The notes beneath the pieces are model-generated. The model searched no databases. It was given only the letters and a program-made list of their open reading frames with translations, and had not been told where the DNA came from. 14,637 nucleotides of DNA from Janthinobacterium lividum (GTDB taxonomy: Bacteria > Pseudomonadota > Gammaproteobacteria > Burkholderiales > Burkholderiaceae_D): positions 1 through 14,637 of the forward strand of contig CAMBDR010000033.1 in NCBI GenBank assembly GCA_945864765.1. Reading direction: 5' to 3'. Below are positions 1 through 7,248 of the stretch, piece after piece (positions within the stretch are counted from its first letter, which is position 1; each line of letters begins with the position of its first letter). The position numbers and the translations under genes are program-made.

Positions 1-1
1 C

Positions 2-1690
2 ACCAAGGGTGCAGGGCGTATCGCTGAAGTGGGCGCACGCTTTGCTCTGGATGCGATGCCCGGTAAGCAAATGGCGATTGACGCCGATTTGAACGCCGGC
101 CTGATCGCCGAAGCCGAAGCGCGCAAGCGCCGTACCGAAGTGGCGCAAGAAGCCGAATTTTATGGCGCGATGGACGGTGCCAGTAAATATGTACGCGGCG
201 ATGCCATTGCCGGCATTATGGTGACGGTGATTAATATCGTGGGGGGCTTGCTGGTGGGTATGCTACAACACGACATGGCCTTTGCCGATGCGCTGAAAAA
301 CTATACCTTGCTGGCCATTGGTGACGGTTTGGTGGCGCAAATTCCTTCGCTGATCATTTCAACCGCAGCGGGTATGATTGTGTCGCGGGTGGCCAGTGAG
401 CAAGATATCGGGAGTCAGTTAGTGAATCAATTATTCATGAAGCCGCAAGTCATGGGCATTTCCGCTGCCATTATCGGTGGCATGGGCTTGATTCCCGGTA
501 TGCCGCATCTCTCCTTCCTGTTTTTGGCTGCGGCTTTGGGTGGTTCTTCGTATTTCCTGGTCCGGCGCGCCAAAATAGCCGCCGATGCCGCCACCGCCGC
601 CGCTGCTGAAGAAGCCGCGCCGGAAGTCGCACCCAACCCGGTGAGTGAAGAAGCAAGTTGGCAAGACGTGTTACCGGTCGATACCCTGGGCCTGGAAGTG
701 GGTTACCGCCTGATTCCCCTGGTTGATCGCGGTCAAGGTGGCGAATTGCTCAAGCGGATTAAAGGGATACGCAAAAAGTTTGCCCAGGAAGTGGGTTTTC
801 TGGCACCACCCGTGCATATTCGCGACAATCTGGAACTTAAACCATCGGCTTACCGCATCGCCTTCAAAGGGGTGGAAGTGGGGGCGGGTGAAGCCTTTAA
901 CGGCCAGTTTTTGGCAATTAACCCCGGCATGGCCAGCGGCACCTTGCCCGGCGTGGTAACCAGTGACCCGGCCTTTGGCTTGCCTGCCATCTGGATTGAC
1001 GCCAACTTGAAAGAACAGGCGCAAACCATGGGTTATACCGTGGTCGATGCGGGCACCGTGGTGGCCACTCATATGAATCACCTGATTACCACTCACGCCG
1101 CCGAATTGCTGGGGCGGCAAGAGGTGCAAGCCTTGCTCGACCATTTGGGCAAAGACAATCCCAAACTGGTAGAAGACCTGGTGCCGAAGATGATGTCACT
1201 CTCGTCGCTGCAAAAAGTGTTGCAAAACCTGTTGATGGAAGGGGTGCATATTCGCGATATGCGCTCGATTATTGATGCCTTGTCCGAGTACACCATGACC
1301 ACGCAAGACCCGGCCGAATTGACCGCTCTGGTACGCATTGCCTTGGGCCGCGCGATTGTGCAGCAAATTTTCCCATCCGAGAGTGAGTTGTCGGTGATGA
1401 CGCTGGATAATCGTCTGGAGCGGCTGTTAATGCAAGCCTTACAAGCCAGTGGGCCGGATGGCGCGGGCATCGAACCCGGTTTGGCTGATACTTTGGTGCA
1501 ACAAGCCGGGCAAGCGGTGCGGCAACAGGAACAAATGGGTTTAACACCGGTTTTATTGGTGCCCGGCCCCTTGCGCACCTTGTTGGCGCGCTTCTTGCGC
1601 CGTACTTTGCCGCAATTAAAAGTCTTGTCGCATGCCGAAATTCCAGATTCAAAAACCATACGCGTCACCAGTTTGGTGGGAGGACAATAA
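2..1690 (+). CDS. flhA: Flagellar biosynthesis protein FlhA, 5' end missing
   Basis: FlhA is the large inner-membrane component of the flagellar type III export gate; its cytoplasmic ring receives substrates and chaperones. The visible 562 residues run in frame from base 2 to a TAA, so about 130 N-terminal residues lie outside the window (family length about 690-700). The FHIPEP family signature RIAEVGARFALDAMPGKQM is at fragment residues 6-24. Hydrophobic segments near residues 71-90, 102-127 and 152-186 are the last membrane helices. An Ala/Glu-rich linker follows, then the cytoplasmic domain with VDTLGLEVGYRLIPLVD and KFAQEVGFLAPPVHIRDN, and the terminus LRTLLARFLRRTLPQLKVLS. These match flagellar FlhA better than virulence-type SctV homologues. 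No flhF-like gene follows, so flhA appears to be the last flagellar gene here. I see no clear terminator after it. Confidence 0.97.
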   Translation, partial: TKGAGRIAEVGARFALDAMPGKQMAIDADLNAGLIAEAEARKRRTEVAQEAEFYGAMDGASKYVRGDAIAGIMVTVINIVGGLLVGMLQHDMAFADALKNYTLLAIGDGLVAQIPSLIISTAAGMIVSRVASEQDIGSQLVNQLFMKPQVMGISAAIIGGMGLIPGMPHLSFLFLAAALGGSSYFLVRRAKIAADAATAAAAEEAAPEVAPNPVSEEASWQDVLPVDTLGLEVGYRLIPLVDRGQGGELLKRIKGIRKKFAQEVGFLAPPVHIRDNLELKPSAYRIAFKGVEVGAGEAFNGQFLAINPGMASGTLPGVVTSDPAFGLPAIWIDANLKEQAQTMGYTVVDAGTVVATHMNHLITTHAAELLGRQEVQALLDHLGKDNPKLVEDLVPKMMSLSSLQKVLQNLLMEGVHIRDMRSIIDALSEYTMTTQDPAELTALVRIALGRAIVQQIFPSESELSVMTLDNRLERLLMQALQASGPDGAGIEPGLADTLVQQAGQAVRQQEQMGLTPVLLVPGPLRTLLARFLRRTLPQLKVLSHAEIPDSKTIRVTSLVGGQ

Positions 1691-1709
1691 TTTTGCCGCA
1701 AAAACACGC

Positions 1710-1715
1710 TATACT
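1710..1715 (+). promoter_or_regulatory. Possible -10 element (TATACT) before the small lipoprotein gene
   Basis: TATACT lies about 30 bp upstream of the small lipoprotein start. The only -35-like word, TTGCCG at 1693-1698, is 11 bp away, too close for a standard sigma-70 promoter. The small gene may instead be read through from flhA. Confidence 0.25.
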
Positions 1716-1745
1716 AAAAGCAGATGAATACCAAGGGAGGGAATG

Positions 1746-1895
1746 ATGAAGCTGTTGAGTAGGTTAATTTTTACGCTGGTGTTGGGGTGGATGTTGTCAG
1801 GCTGTGGAGAAAAATCGGCTTACGAAGAAAAAGCGGAAGTCGATGCAAAACAAAGGGCGGAAGAAAATAAAGCCGCCCATGAGGCCCGCAAATAA
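1746..1895 (+). CDS. Small putative lipoprotein, about 49 aa
   Basis: This short frame encodes a basic start (MKLLSR), a hydrophobic stretch and a lipobox-like LSGC near residues 17-20, then a charged tail rich in Glu, Lys and Ala (EKSAYEEKAEVDAKQRAEEN) ending at TAA. That is the layout of a tiny lipid-anchored envelope protein with a helical tail. A strong ribosome site, GGAGG at 1736-1740, lies 5 nt before the ATG at 1746. Another ATG directly before it, at 1743, would add one Met but sits only 2 nt from GGAGG, so I prefer 1746. It begins 55 bp after flhA and converges with the DUF1993 gene 27 bp further on. I do not recognise a family. The function is unknown and no flagellar role can be claimed from position alone. 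Confidence 0.7.
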   Translation: MKLLSRLIFTLVLGWMLSGCGEKSAYEEKAEVDAKQRAEENKAAHEARK

Positions 1896-1922
1896 GGCAG
1901 GCCAACAAGGTACGCAAATGAG

Positions 1923-2432
1923 TTAATAACTACCCATGAAATCCTTCTTACCCACTTCAACCCCGTTGTGGCGTAACAAGGCATAGGCGGTGGTTACGTG
2001 GAAGAAAAATTGCGGTAAGCCATAGCCGAGCAAGTATTGCTGACCGGTCATTTTTCTTTCCTTGGGCGTGCCGGGGCGCAGTACGATGTCCATTTCTTCG
2101 CTGCCGGCAAACTGGGCTTCGGTTAAGCCATCCAGCAAGGCCAGGGTTTTGCTGATGCGCGCTTGCAAATCGGCAAAGCTTTGCTCATTGTCTTCATACG
2201 CGGGCACTTCCTGGCGCGCCAGGCGCAGGGGTACGCCCTTGGCAAAATCACTGGCAATTTGTACCTGGCGGATCAGGCTAAACATATCGGGAAACAGGCG
2301 CGCCTGCAATAGCGCGCCCGGCTCAAAATTCTTGGCGCTGGCGTGCGCCTCTGCTTTGCTTAAAATATCGCTTAAGCTGGTGAGCATTTGGCGGAACACG
2401 GGCACGCTGGCGGAATACATGGAAATGGTCAT
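1923..2432 (-). CDS. DUF1993 family protein
   Basis: The 169-residue protein begins MTISMYSASVPVFRQML, followed by LSDILSKAEAHA and the segment LLQARLFPDMFSLIRQVQIASDFAK, which is typical of DUF1993 proteins. The later segments TGQQYLLGYGLPQFFFHVTTAYALLRHNG and the end KKDFMGSY also fit. The family is thought to be a helical bundle related to DinB-like folds; no reaction is established. The frame is open for 16 more residues upstream, but an AGGAG ribosome site (minus strand) sits correctly before the ATG at 2432, so I start there. No signal peptide is visible, so it should be cytoplasmic. The OsmC-like gene lies upstream on the same strand, separated by 112 bp that contain a likely promoter, so the two need not form an operon. 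Confidence 0.88.
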   Translation of the reverse strand: MTISMYSASVPVFRQMLTSLSDILSKAEAHASAKNFEPGALLQARLFPDMFSLIRQVQIASDFAKGVPLRLARQEVPAYEDNEQSFADLQARISKTLALLDGLTEAQFAGSEEMDIVLRPGTPKERKMTGQQYLLGYGLPQFFFHVTTAYALLRHNGVEVGKKDFMGSY

Positions 2433-2500
2433 AACAACTCCTGGTTGAAAAACAATACAGCAACAAAACAACAAAGCCACAAAGGGCGGCAGCGCGCCCG

Positions 2501-2506
2501 ATTATA
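2501..2506 (-). promoter_or_regulatory. Possible -10 element (TATAAT) of the DUF1993 gene
   Basis: On the minus strand TATAAT lies about 70 bp before the DUF1993 start. No good -35 box is visible at 16-18 bp. Just downstream, around the expected start of transcription, is a 5-bp inverted repeat (GGGCG at 2484-2488, CGCCC at 2495-2499). It is followed on the minus strand by T-rich sequence and might serve as a weak terminator for the OsmC-like gene. Confidence 0.45.
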
Positions 2507-2544
2507 GCGGGTTTATGGTGGCTTTATCGTGGATTTATGGCAAA

Positions 2545-2997
2545 TTACGTGCCCGTTACAGCACTAACCGGGGCTGCTTGTTCGATAATTTCAAAACTAT
2601 GGGTGATTTCTGCCGTTTTTGCCAGCATGATGGAGGCCGAGCAATACTTGTCATGCGATAAATTGATGGCGCGCTCCACTGCTTCGGGCTTGAGATTTTG
2701 CCCGCGCACGGTAAAGTGAAAATGGATTTTGGTGAAGACCTTGGGCTCGGTTTCTGCCCGTTCTGCCTTTAAGCTCACTTCGCAACCCAATACCTGTTGG
2801 CGGCTGCGTTTGAGAATCAACACCACATCGTAGGCGGTACAGCCGCCCGTGCCGAGTAACACCATTTCCATCGGGCGCGGTGCCAAATTGTGGCCGCCGC
2901 CATCGGGTGCGCCATCCATTACCACCGCATGGCCAGAGCCGGTTTCTGCCAAAAATGACATGCCGGCCGGGCCAGTCCAGCTTACTTTGCATTCCAT
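2545..2997 (-). CDS. OsmC/YhfA-like peroxide-reductase family protein
   Basis: OsmC-fold proteins are small cytoplasmic thiol peroxidases that reduce organic hydroperoxides using two cysteines. This 150-residue protein has Cys53 in LLGTGGCTAYDVV and Cys119 in HDKYCSASIMLAK, the two expected positions, plus Glu44 in the RPMEMVLLG helix. The HFTVRG segment and the spacing fit the YhfA-type branch rather than Ohr. Length is normal for the family. The start ATG at 2997 has AGGACG about 8 nt upstream on the minus strand. It stands alone between the DUF1993 gene and the divergently read M28 peptidase gene. No adjacent OhrR-like regulator is present, so control by organic peroxide cannot be inferred. 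The exact substrate is unknown, and another Cys pair could alter specificity because Cys72 is also present. Confidence 0.9.
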   Translation of the reverse strand: MECKVSWTGPAGMSFLAETGSGHAVVMDGAPDGGGHNLAPRPMEMVLLGTGGCTAYDVVLILKRSRQQVLGCEVSLKAERAETEPKVFTKIHFHFTVRGQNLKPEAVERAINLSHDKYCSASIMLAKTAEITHSFEIIEQAAPVSAVTGT

Positions 2998-3029
2998 AAT
3001 GATCGTCCTGAGAGATTGGGAAAGGGCTT

Positions 3030-3035
3030 ATTGTA
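3030..3035 (-). promoter_or_regulatory. Possible -10 element (TACAAT) of the OsmC-like gene
   Basis: On the minus strand GGCTACAATAAG lies about 33 bp before the OsmC-like start. It resembles the GCTACAATA seen before argC in this window. No convincing -35 box is visible. Confidence 0.35.
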
Positions 3036-3194
3036 GCCGAGATCTTTATTGTGAGTATGGTGCGCCGCAGCACGGCGAATAGATTCTGGCAAGATATAAA
3101 TTTGCTTAAGAAACATTTCGCGTTTCGTCAAGGAAACGGTTATCATTCTACGCGGCCAGATTATCCATGCTGGTCGATGAGGTGAGTGGTGGGG

Positions 3195-3213
3195 CTGATT
3201 TTGATCAAATCAG
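3195..3213 (+). promoter_or_regulatory. FNR-like palindrome upstream of the M28 peptidase gene
   Basis: CTGAT-TTTG-ATCAA at 3195-3208 matches nine of ten fixed bases of the FNR/Anr consensus TTGAT-N4-ATCAA. The same stretch reads as a 7-bp inverted repeat (CTGATTT/AAATCAG, loop 5) through 3213, followed 6 nt later by six T residues. It could therefore also be a weak terminator or stem-loop. The rest of the 261-bp spacer (2998-3258) holds no gene I can support. Confidence 0.35.
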
Positions 3214-3258
3214 GCCGAATTTTTTGCGACAGTGGTAGCTTGAATAAAGGTTGAGAAG

Positions 3259-4944
3259 ATGAGACGTTGGACAAAAGTGAGCCGGAACATTGGCCTGAAC
3301 ATCGCTTTGAACATAGGCTTGGGCCTGTGCCTGGCCTGCACTGTGCAAGGTGCGGCAGCCGAAGATAAGGCTGATTTGAATTTGGTGAATAAATTGCGCG
3401 ATGAGGGTATTAATCGCTCCAAGGTGATGGAAACCTTAAGTGTGCTCACCGATGAAATTGGACCACGGCTAACGGGGTCTCCCGGTTTAAAAAAAGCCAG
3501 CGAATGGACGCGCGCCAAGTTGAGCGAATGGGGTTTGCAAAACAGCCACGCCGAGAATTTTGGCCCGTTTGGCCGGGGCTGGACCCTGGAGCATAGTAGC
3601 TTGCGCATGCTTAGCCCACTTCAGGTGGATTTACACGCGATTCCCAAGGCTTGGACGCCCGGCACCAATGGCCTGCAACGCGCCAAAGTGGTGTATGCCA
3701 AAATCGAGACCGAAGAAGATATAGCCAAATGGAAGGGCAAATTGGCGGGCGCAATTGTGCTGCGCGACGCGCTACGCCCGACCAAGCTGCATTTCAAGCC
3801 CGATGCCACGCGTATTTCTGAGCAGGAAATGGCTGAAACTCTGAAGATGGAACTGGCCGCCCCACCCACCGGGCGGGTGCGCGACTTTGCTAAAATTCTC
3901 AAACAGCGCGAGCTGGAGAAAAAGTTGTATCCATTTTTTATTGAAGAAAAAGTGGTCGCTACACTCAATGGTTCGCATGGCGATGATGGGGCGATCTTTG
4001 TCCAGGGCGGTGGTTCGTATAAAACCGGTGAATCGCCAGGCGTGCCCAATTTGGTGTTGGAAGCGGAAACCTATAATCGGCTGTTTCGCCTGGTGGAAAA
4101 GAAAAAAGACGTAACGCTGGAGCTGGATGTCAAAGTGGCCTTTAATGCCGAAGACCCGGATGCCGTGGTCAATGTGCTGGCCGATATGCCGGGCAGTGAT
4201 AAAAAAGATGAAATCGTGATGTTGGGCGGCCATCTGGATTCCTGGCATGGCGGCACCGGGGCGACTGACAATGCGGCCGGGGTTGCGGTTGCGATGGAAG
4301 CGATGCGCATCCTGAAAGCCGTTGGCTTTAAACCGCGTCGCACCATCCGCATTGGCTTATGGGGTGGCGAAGAGCAAGGTTTATTGGGTTCGCGCGCGTT
4401 TGTTAAAAAATGGCTGGCCAGCCGCCCGGAACAGTTGGACCCCAAACAAAAGGATTTGCCCAGCTTTTTGCAAAAGCCAGCCGGGCCGCTCAGTTTCAAG
4501 CCTTTGCACGGCAAAGTCTCGGCCTATTACAATCTTGATGGTGGTAGCGGCAAAATTCGCGGTGTGTATGGCGAAGGCAATGTGGCCATCAAGCCGATTT
4601 TTGAGGCCTGGCTGGCACCGTTTCAGGATATGGGGGCTGGCAACGTGACGATGCAAAAAACCATGGGCACCGATCACCAGAGTTTTGATAATGTTGGTGT
4701 GCCCGGTTTTCAATTCATTCAGGATGAACTGGATTATTTCAGCCGCACCCATCATTCCAATCTGGATGTGTATGACAAGGTGCAAAAGGGCGATATGATG
4801 CAGGCGGCCATCATCATGGCCAGTTTTGTGGCGCACACGGCCAACCGCGATGACATGCTGCCGCGCAAGCCCTTGCCGCAAGATCCACCCAAGGCCGAGC
4901 CTGACCTGGCAGATATGAAGCCGGATGCCCATCCTCACCCCTGA
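3259..4944 (+). CDS. Secreted M28-family zinc aminopeptidase/carboxypeptidase
   Basis: M28 enzymes are two-zinc exopeptidases that trim peptides outside the cytoplasm. The 561-residue protein starts with a basic, hydrophobic signal peptide (about residues 1-34, cleavage likely after GAAA). A PA-like insert follows in the first half. The catalytic domain runs from about residue 300. The expected ligands and base are visible: His325 and Asp327 in GGHLDSW, bridging Asp337 in TDNAAG, Glu371-Glu372 in GGEEQG, Asp427 in NLDGG, and His498/499 in RTHHSNLD. The Pro-rich tail ends in DAHPHP. Length fits PA-containing M28 members. The ATG at 3259 has AAAGG eight bases upstream. It appears monocistronic: the previous gene is divergent and a strong terminator follows. 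The specific peptide substrate cannot be read from sequence. Confidence 0.93.
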   Translation: MRRWTKVSRNIGLNIALNIGLGLCLACTVQGAAAEDKADLNLVNKLRDEGINRSKVMETLSVLTDEIGPRLTGSPGLKKASEWTRAKLSEWGLQNSHAENFGPFGRGWTLEHSSLRMLSPLQVDLHAIPKAWTPGTNGLQRAKVVYAKIETEEDIAKWKGKLAGAIVLRDALRPTKLHFKPDATRISEQEMAETLKMELAAPPTGRVRDFAKILKQRELEKKLYPFFIEEKVVATLNGSHGDDGAIFVQGGGSYKTGESPGVPNLVLEAETYNRLFRLVEKKKDVTLELDVKVAFNAEDPDAVVNVLADMPGSDKKDEIVMLGGHLDSWHGGTGATDNAAGVAVAMEAMRILKAVGFKPRRTIRIGLWGGEEQGLLGSRAFVKKWLASRPEQLDPKQKDLPSFLQKPAGPLSFKPLHGKVSAYYNLDGGSGKIRGVYGEGNVAIKPIFEAWLAPFQDMGAGNVTMQKTMGTDHQSFDNVGVPGFQFIQDELDYFSRTHHSNLDVYDKVQKGDMMQAAIIMASFVAHTANRDDMLPRKPLPQDPPKAEPDLADMKPDAHPHP

Positions 4945-4955
4945 TCTCATCATGG

Positions 4956-5012
4956 GCCGCGCCATCAAAAAGACTGCCCGGTGCCGCCTTTTTGATGATG
5001 CGGCTTGTTTTT
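4956..5012 (+). terminator. Rho-independent terminator after the M28 peptidase gene
   Basis: Two stem blocks pair: GCCGC (4956-4960) with GCGGC (5000-5004), and CATCAAAAAG (4963-4972) with CTTTTTGATG (4988-4997). A 2-nt internal loop separates them and TTGTTTTT follows. It separates the peptidase gene from the ribosomal promoter. Confidence 0.88.
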
Positions 5013-5024
5013 ATTCTTTAGGTC

Positions 5025-5054
5025 TTGACACGCGCATAAAATCCAGCTTATAAT
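5025..5054 (+). promoter_or_regulatory. Strong sigma-70 promoter of rplM-rpsI
   Basis: A perfect -35 TTGACA (5025-5030) and a perfect -10 TATAAT (5049-5054) are separated by 18 bp. Transcription should begin near 5061, giving a leader of about 90 nt before rplM. Confidence 0.9.
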
Positions 5055-5087
5055 TTCCGGCTTTCCGTGCGCTCTGGGAAGAGATAA

Positions 5088-5116
5088 GGTTGTGTCCATG
5101 GTTATTGCATGGAACC
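5088..5116 (+). promoter_or_regulatory. Hairpin in the rplM leader, possible autoregulatory structure
   Basis: TCCATG (5095-5100) pairs with CATGGA (5108-5113) across a 7-nt loop, and GGT/ACC (5088-5090, 5114-5116) can extend it past a 4-nt bulge. In E. coli the rplM-rpsI operon is feedback-controlled by L13 through its leader. Whether this hairpin plays that role is inference. Confidence 0.4.
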
Positions 5117-5152
5117 GCCATTTTGAGCGTTTACATCTATTAGGAAGTCAGC

Positions 5153-5581
5153 ATGAAAACATTTTCCGCTAAAGACCATGAGGTCCAGCGTGATTGGTTC
5201 GTGATTGACGCGACGGACAAGATCCTCGGGCGTGTTGCCAGCGAAGTGGCACTCCGACTACGCGGCAAGCATAAACCAGAATTTACTCCTCACGTCGATA
5301 CCGGTGATTTTATCATCATCGTCAATGCAGCCAAACTGCGCGTGACGGGCACCAAAGCCCAGAACAAAATCTACTATCGTCATACCGGCTACCCCGGCGG
5401 TATCTACGAAACCAATTTCCAAAAGATGCAACAGCGTTTTCCAGGGCGCGCCCTCGAAAAAGCGGTCAAAGGCATGTTGCCTAAAGGCCCGCTCGGCTAT
5501 GCAATGATCAAGAAGCTGAAAGTCTATGCCGATGGCTCCCATCCGCATTCGGCTCAGCAACCCAAGCCTCTCGCCCTGTAA
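5153..5581 (+). CDS. rplM: 50S ribosomal protein L13
   Basis: L13 is an early-assembling protein of the large ribosomal subunit that binds 23S rRNA. The 142 residues match the usual bacterial length and start with MKTFSAKDHEVQRDWFVIDA. Family stretches include LGRVASEVALRLRGKHKPEF, HVDTGDFIIIVNA, YYRHTGYPGG and MLPKGPLGYAMIKKLKVYAG-like MLPKGPLGYAMIKKLKVYAD near the end. The start ATG at 5153 is preceded by TAGGAAG, a good ribosome site. It is the first gene of the L13-S9 operon, driven by the near-consensus promoter at 5025-5054. The S9 gene follows after 9 bp. Nothing is unusual about the coding sequence. Confidence 0.99.
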   Translation: MKTFSAKDHEVQRDWFVIDATDKILGRVASEVALRLRGKHKPEFTPHVDTGDFIIIVNAAKLRVTGTKAQNKIYYRHTGYPGGIYETNFQKMQQRFPGRALEKAVKGMLPKGPLGYAMIKKLKVYADGSHPHSAQQPKPLAL

Positions 5582-5590
5582 GGAATAGAC

Positions 5591-5983
5591 ATGATCGGTA
5601 ATTACAATTATGGAACCGGCCGTCGCAAAAGTGCAGTGGCTCGCGTTTTTATCAAGCTTGGCTCAGGCCAAATTATTGTCAACGGCAAACCAGCCGCCGA
5701 ATACTTTTCGCGCGAAACCGGTTTGATGGTGATTCGTCAACCGCTGGAATTGACCAACAACGTCGAACGCTTTGACATCAAAGTCAACGTCAACGGTGGT
5801 GGTGAATCCGGCCAGGCGGGTGCAGTGCGTCATGGCATTACCCGCGCCCTGATCGATTTCGATGCAACACTCAAGCCAGAACTGTCGAAAGCCGGTTTTG
5901 TTACGCGTGATGCACGTGAAGTTGAACGTAAAAAGGTCGGTTTGCGCAAAGCACGTCGCGCCAAACAGTTCTCCAAGCGTTAA
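5591..5983 (+). CDS. rpsI: 30S ribosomal protein S9
   Basis: S9 belongs to the head of the small ribosomal subunit; its basic C-terminal tail reaches the P-site tRNA. The 130 residues have the typical start NYGTGRRKSAVARVF, the middle segment VNGGGESGQAGAVRHGITRA, and the end KKVGLRKARRAKQFSKR, where the invariant final Lys-Arg contacts tRNA. Length is standard. The ribosome site AAGGA (5580-5584) overlaps the rplM stop codon, so the two genes are co-transcribed and probably translationally coupled, which keeps L13 and S9 at equal levels. A terminator follows 25 bp after the stop. Nothing is unusual in the coding sequence. Confidence 0.99.
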   Translation: MIGNYNYGTGRRKSAVARVFIKLGSGQIIVNGKPAAEYFSRETGLMVIRQPLELTNNVERFDIKVNVNGGGESGQAGAVRHGITRALIDFDATLKPELSKAGFVTRDAREVERKKVGLRKARRAKQFSKR

Positions 5984-6008
5984 TCGGTTTTACCTGTTTT
6001 GCAATCTG

Positions 6009-6037
6009 GCCGCCCGGTTTTGCCCGGCGGCTTTTTT
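6009..6037 (+). terminator. Rho-independent terminator of the rplM-rpsI operon
   Basis: GCCGCC (6009-6014) pairs with GGCGGC (6026-6031), the 11-nt interior can pair further, and six T residues follow at 6032-6037. Confidence 0.9.
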
Positions 6038-6073
6038 GTCTTTGGGGCATGCACTTGTAATTGCCGCTCGGGG

Positions 6074-6105
6074 TTGCCACTTTCGCGTGCAAACTGCGCT
6101 ACAAT
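6074..6105 (+). promoter_or_regulatory. Likely argC promoter
   Basis: The -10 TACAAT (6100-6105, within GCTACAATAC) is good. The best -35, TTGCCA (6074-6079), is 20 bp upstream, longer than ideal. Transcription would start near 6112, giving an 80-nt, strongly T-rich leader before argC. Confidence 0.5.
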
Positions 6106-6192
6106 ACAGGTCTATTTTTTTACCTTGTTTTTTACGCTGTTTTGTCGTTTTTATTTGAGTCTCATTTATTCAATTGCCTGGAAGGAGCAGAC

Positions 6193-7242
6193 ATGATCAA
6201 GGTTGGTATTGTTGGCGGCACCGGTTATACAGGTGTGGAATTGCTGCGTTTTCTGTCGCAACACCCGCAAGTGCGCTTGCATGCGATTACGTCCCGTAAA
6301 GACGACGGTATGCCAGTCGCCGAAATGTTTCCTTCCTTGCGCGGCAAGGTCAATTTGGCATTTTCGTCGCCGGAAACAGCGCAACTTGATCAATGTGACG
6401 TGGTGTTCTTCGCCACCCCGCATGGTGTGGCCATGGCGCAAGCGCCGCAACTGCTGGCAGCAGGCGTTAAAGTGATTGATTTGGGGGCCGATTTTCGTTT
6501 GCACGATGTGGCAGTATTTGAAAAATGGTATGGCATCGAGCATACCTGCCCGGAAATTCTGGCCGAAGCGGCCTATGGTTTGGTGGAATTGAATCGCGAC
6601 GCGATTCGTTCTGCGCGGCTGGTAGCCAACCCCGGCTGTTATCCAACCACGATACAACTCGGGTTTTATCCACTGTTGAAAGCCGGCGTGATTGATGCCA
6701 GCCATTTATTGGCCGATTGCGCCTCGGGCGTGTCCGGTGCCGGGCGCAAGGCAGAAATGGCCATGTTGTTTTCTGAAACCAGCGATAATTTTAAAGCCTA
6801 CGGTGCCAGCAAACATCGCCACACCCCGGAAACCGTGCAACAATTGCGCCGCCTGACGGACGATAAAGTGGGTTTGGTGTTCACCCCGCATCTGGTGCCG
6901 ATGATACGCGGCATGCATTCAACCTTGTATGGCCGTTTGACCCGTGAGATTGATGATGCCGCGCTGCAAGCCTTGTTTGAAGAGGCTTATCGGGATGAAG
7001 CTTTCATCGATGTCCTGCCCTTTGGTTCGCACCCGGACACCCGTTCCACCCGTGGCTCCAATATGCTGCGCATCGCCTTGCATCGGCCACAGGGTGACGA
7101 CACGCCCGGCGACACCGTGGTGGTGCTGGTGGTGCAGGATAATTTGGTCAAGGGTGCAGCGGGCCAGGCGATTCAGTGTATGAATTTGATGTTTAATCTG
7201 GAAGAGCGCTGCGGCCTTGGCCAAATTCCTCTGATGCCGTAA
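6193..7242 (+). CDS. argC: N-acetyl-gamma-glutamyl-phosphate reductase
   Basis: ArgC catalyses the third step of arginine synthesis, NADPH-dependent reduction of N-acetylglutamyl phosphate to the semialdehyde, in the cytoplasm. The 349 residues show the Rossmann motif VGIVGGTGYTGVELLR at the N terminus, the catalytic Cys149 in VANPGCYPTT, and His210 in KHRHTPE, the expected second catalytic residue. GVSGAGRKA and GMHSTLYGRL are also typical. Length fits the longer ArgC type. The frame is open for 44 residues upstream, but AAGGAG (6182-6187) lies 5 nt before the ATG at 6193, so I start there. It leads a tight gene group: the DUF6776-type gene starts 6 bp after its stop. No other arg genes or clear ARG box are visible; control may act through the T-rich leader. 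Confidence 0.97.
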   Translation: MIKVGIVGGTGYTGVELLRFLSQHPQVRLHAITSRKDDGMPVAEMFPSLRGKVNLAFSSPETAQLDQCDVVFFATPHGVAMAQAPQLLAAGVKVIDLGADFRLHDVAVFEKWYGIEHTCPEILAEAAYGLVELNRDAIRSARLVANPGCYPTTIQLGFYPLLKAGVIDASHLLADCASGVSGAGRKAEMAMLFSETSDNFKAYGASKHRHTPETVQQLRRLTDDKVGLVFTPHLVPMIRGMHSTLYGRLTREIDDAALQALFEEAYRDEAFIDVLPFGSHPDTRSTRGSNMLRIALHRPQGDDTPGDTVVVLVVQDNLVKGAAGQAIQCMNLMFNLEERCGLGQIPLMP

Positions 7243-7248
7243 ATCCCC

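Noticed and set aside
671..1144. Long minus-strand open frame inside flhA
   Set aside because: It lies wholly within the strongly supported flhA frame and its translation resembles no protein family; it is a shadow of the real gene.
4381..4968. 195-codon minus-strand frame under the M28 peptidase gene
   Set aside because: It overlaps the catalytic domain coding of the peptidase, is His-rich in the way of antisense reading, and has no ribosome site or recognisable motif.
6061..6192. 44-residue hydrophobic extension of ArgC
   Set aside because: It would read through the promoter and T-rich leader; the ATG at 6193 has an ideal ribosome site and matches the family start.
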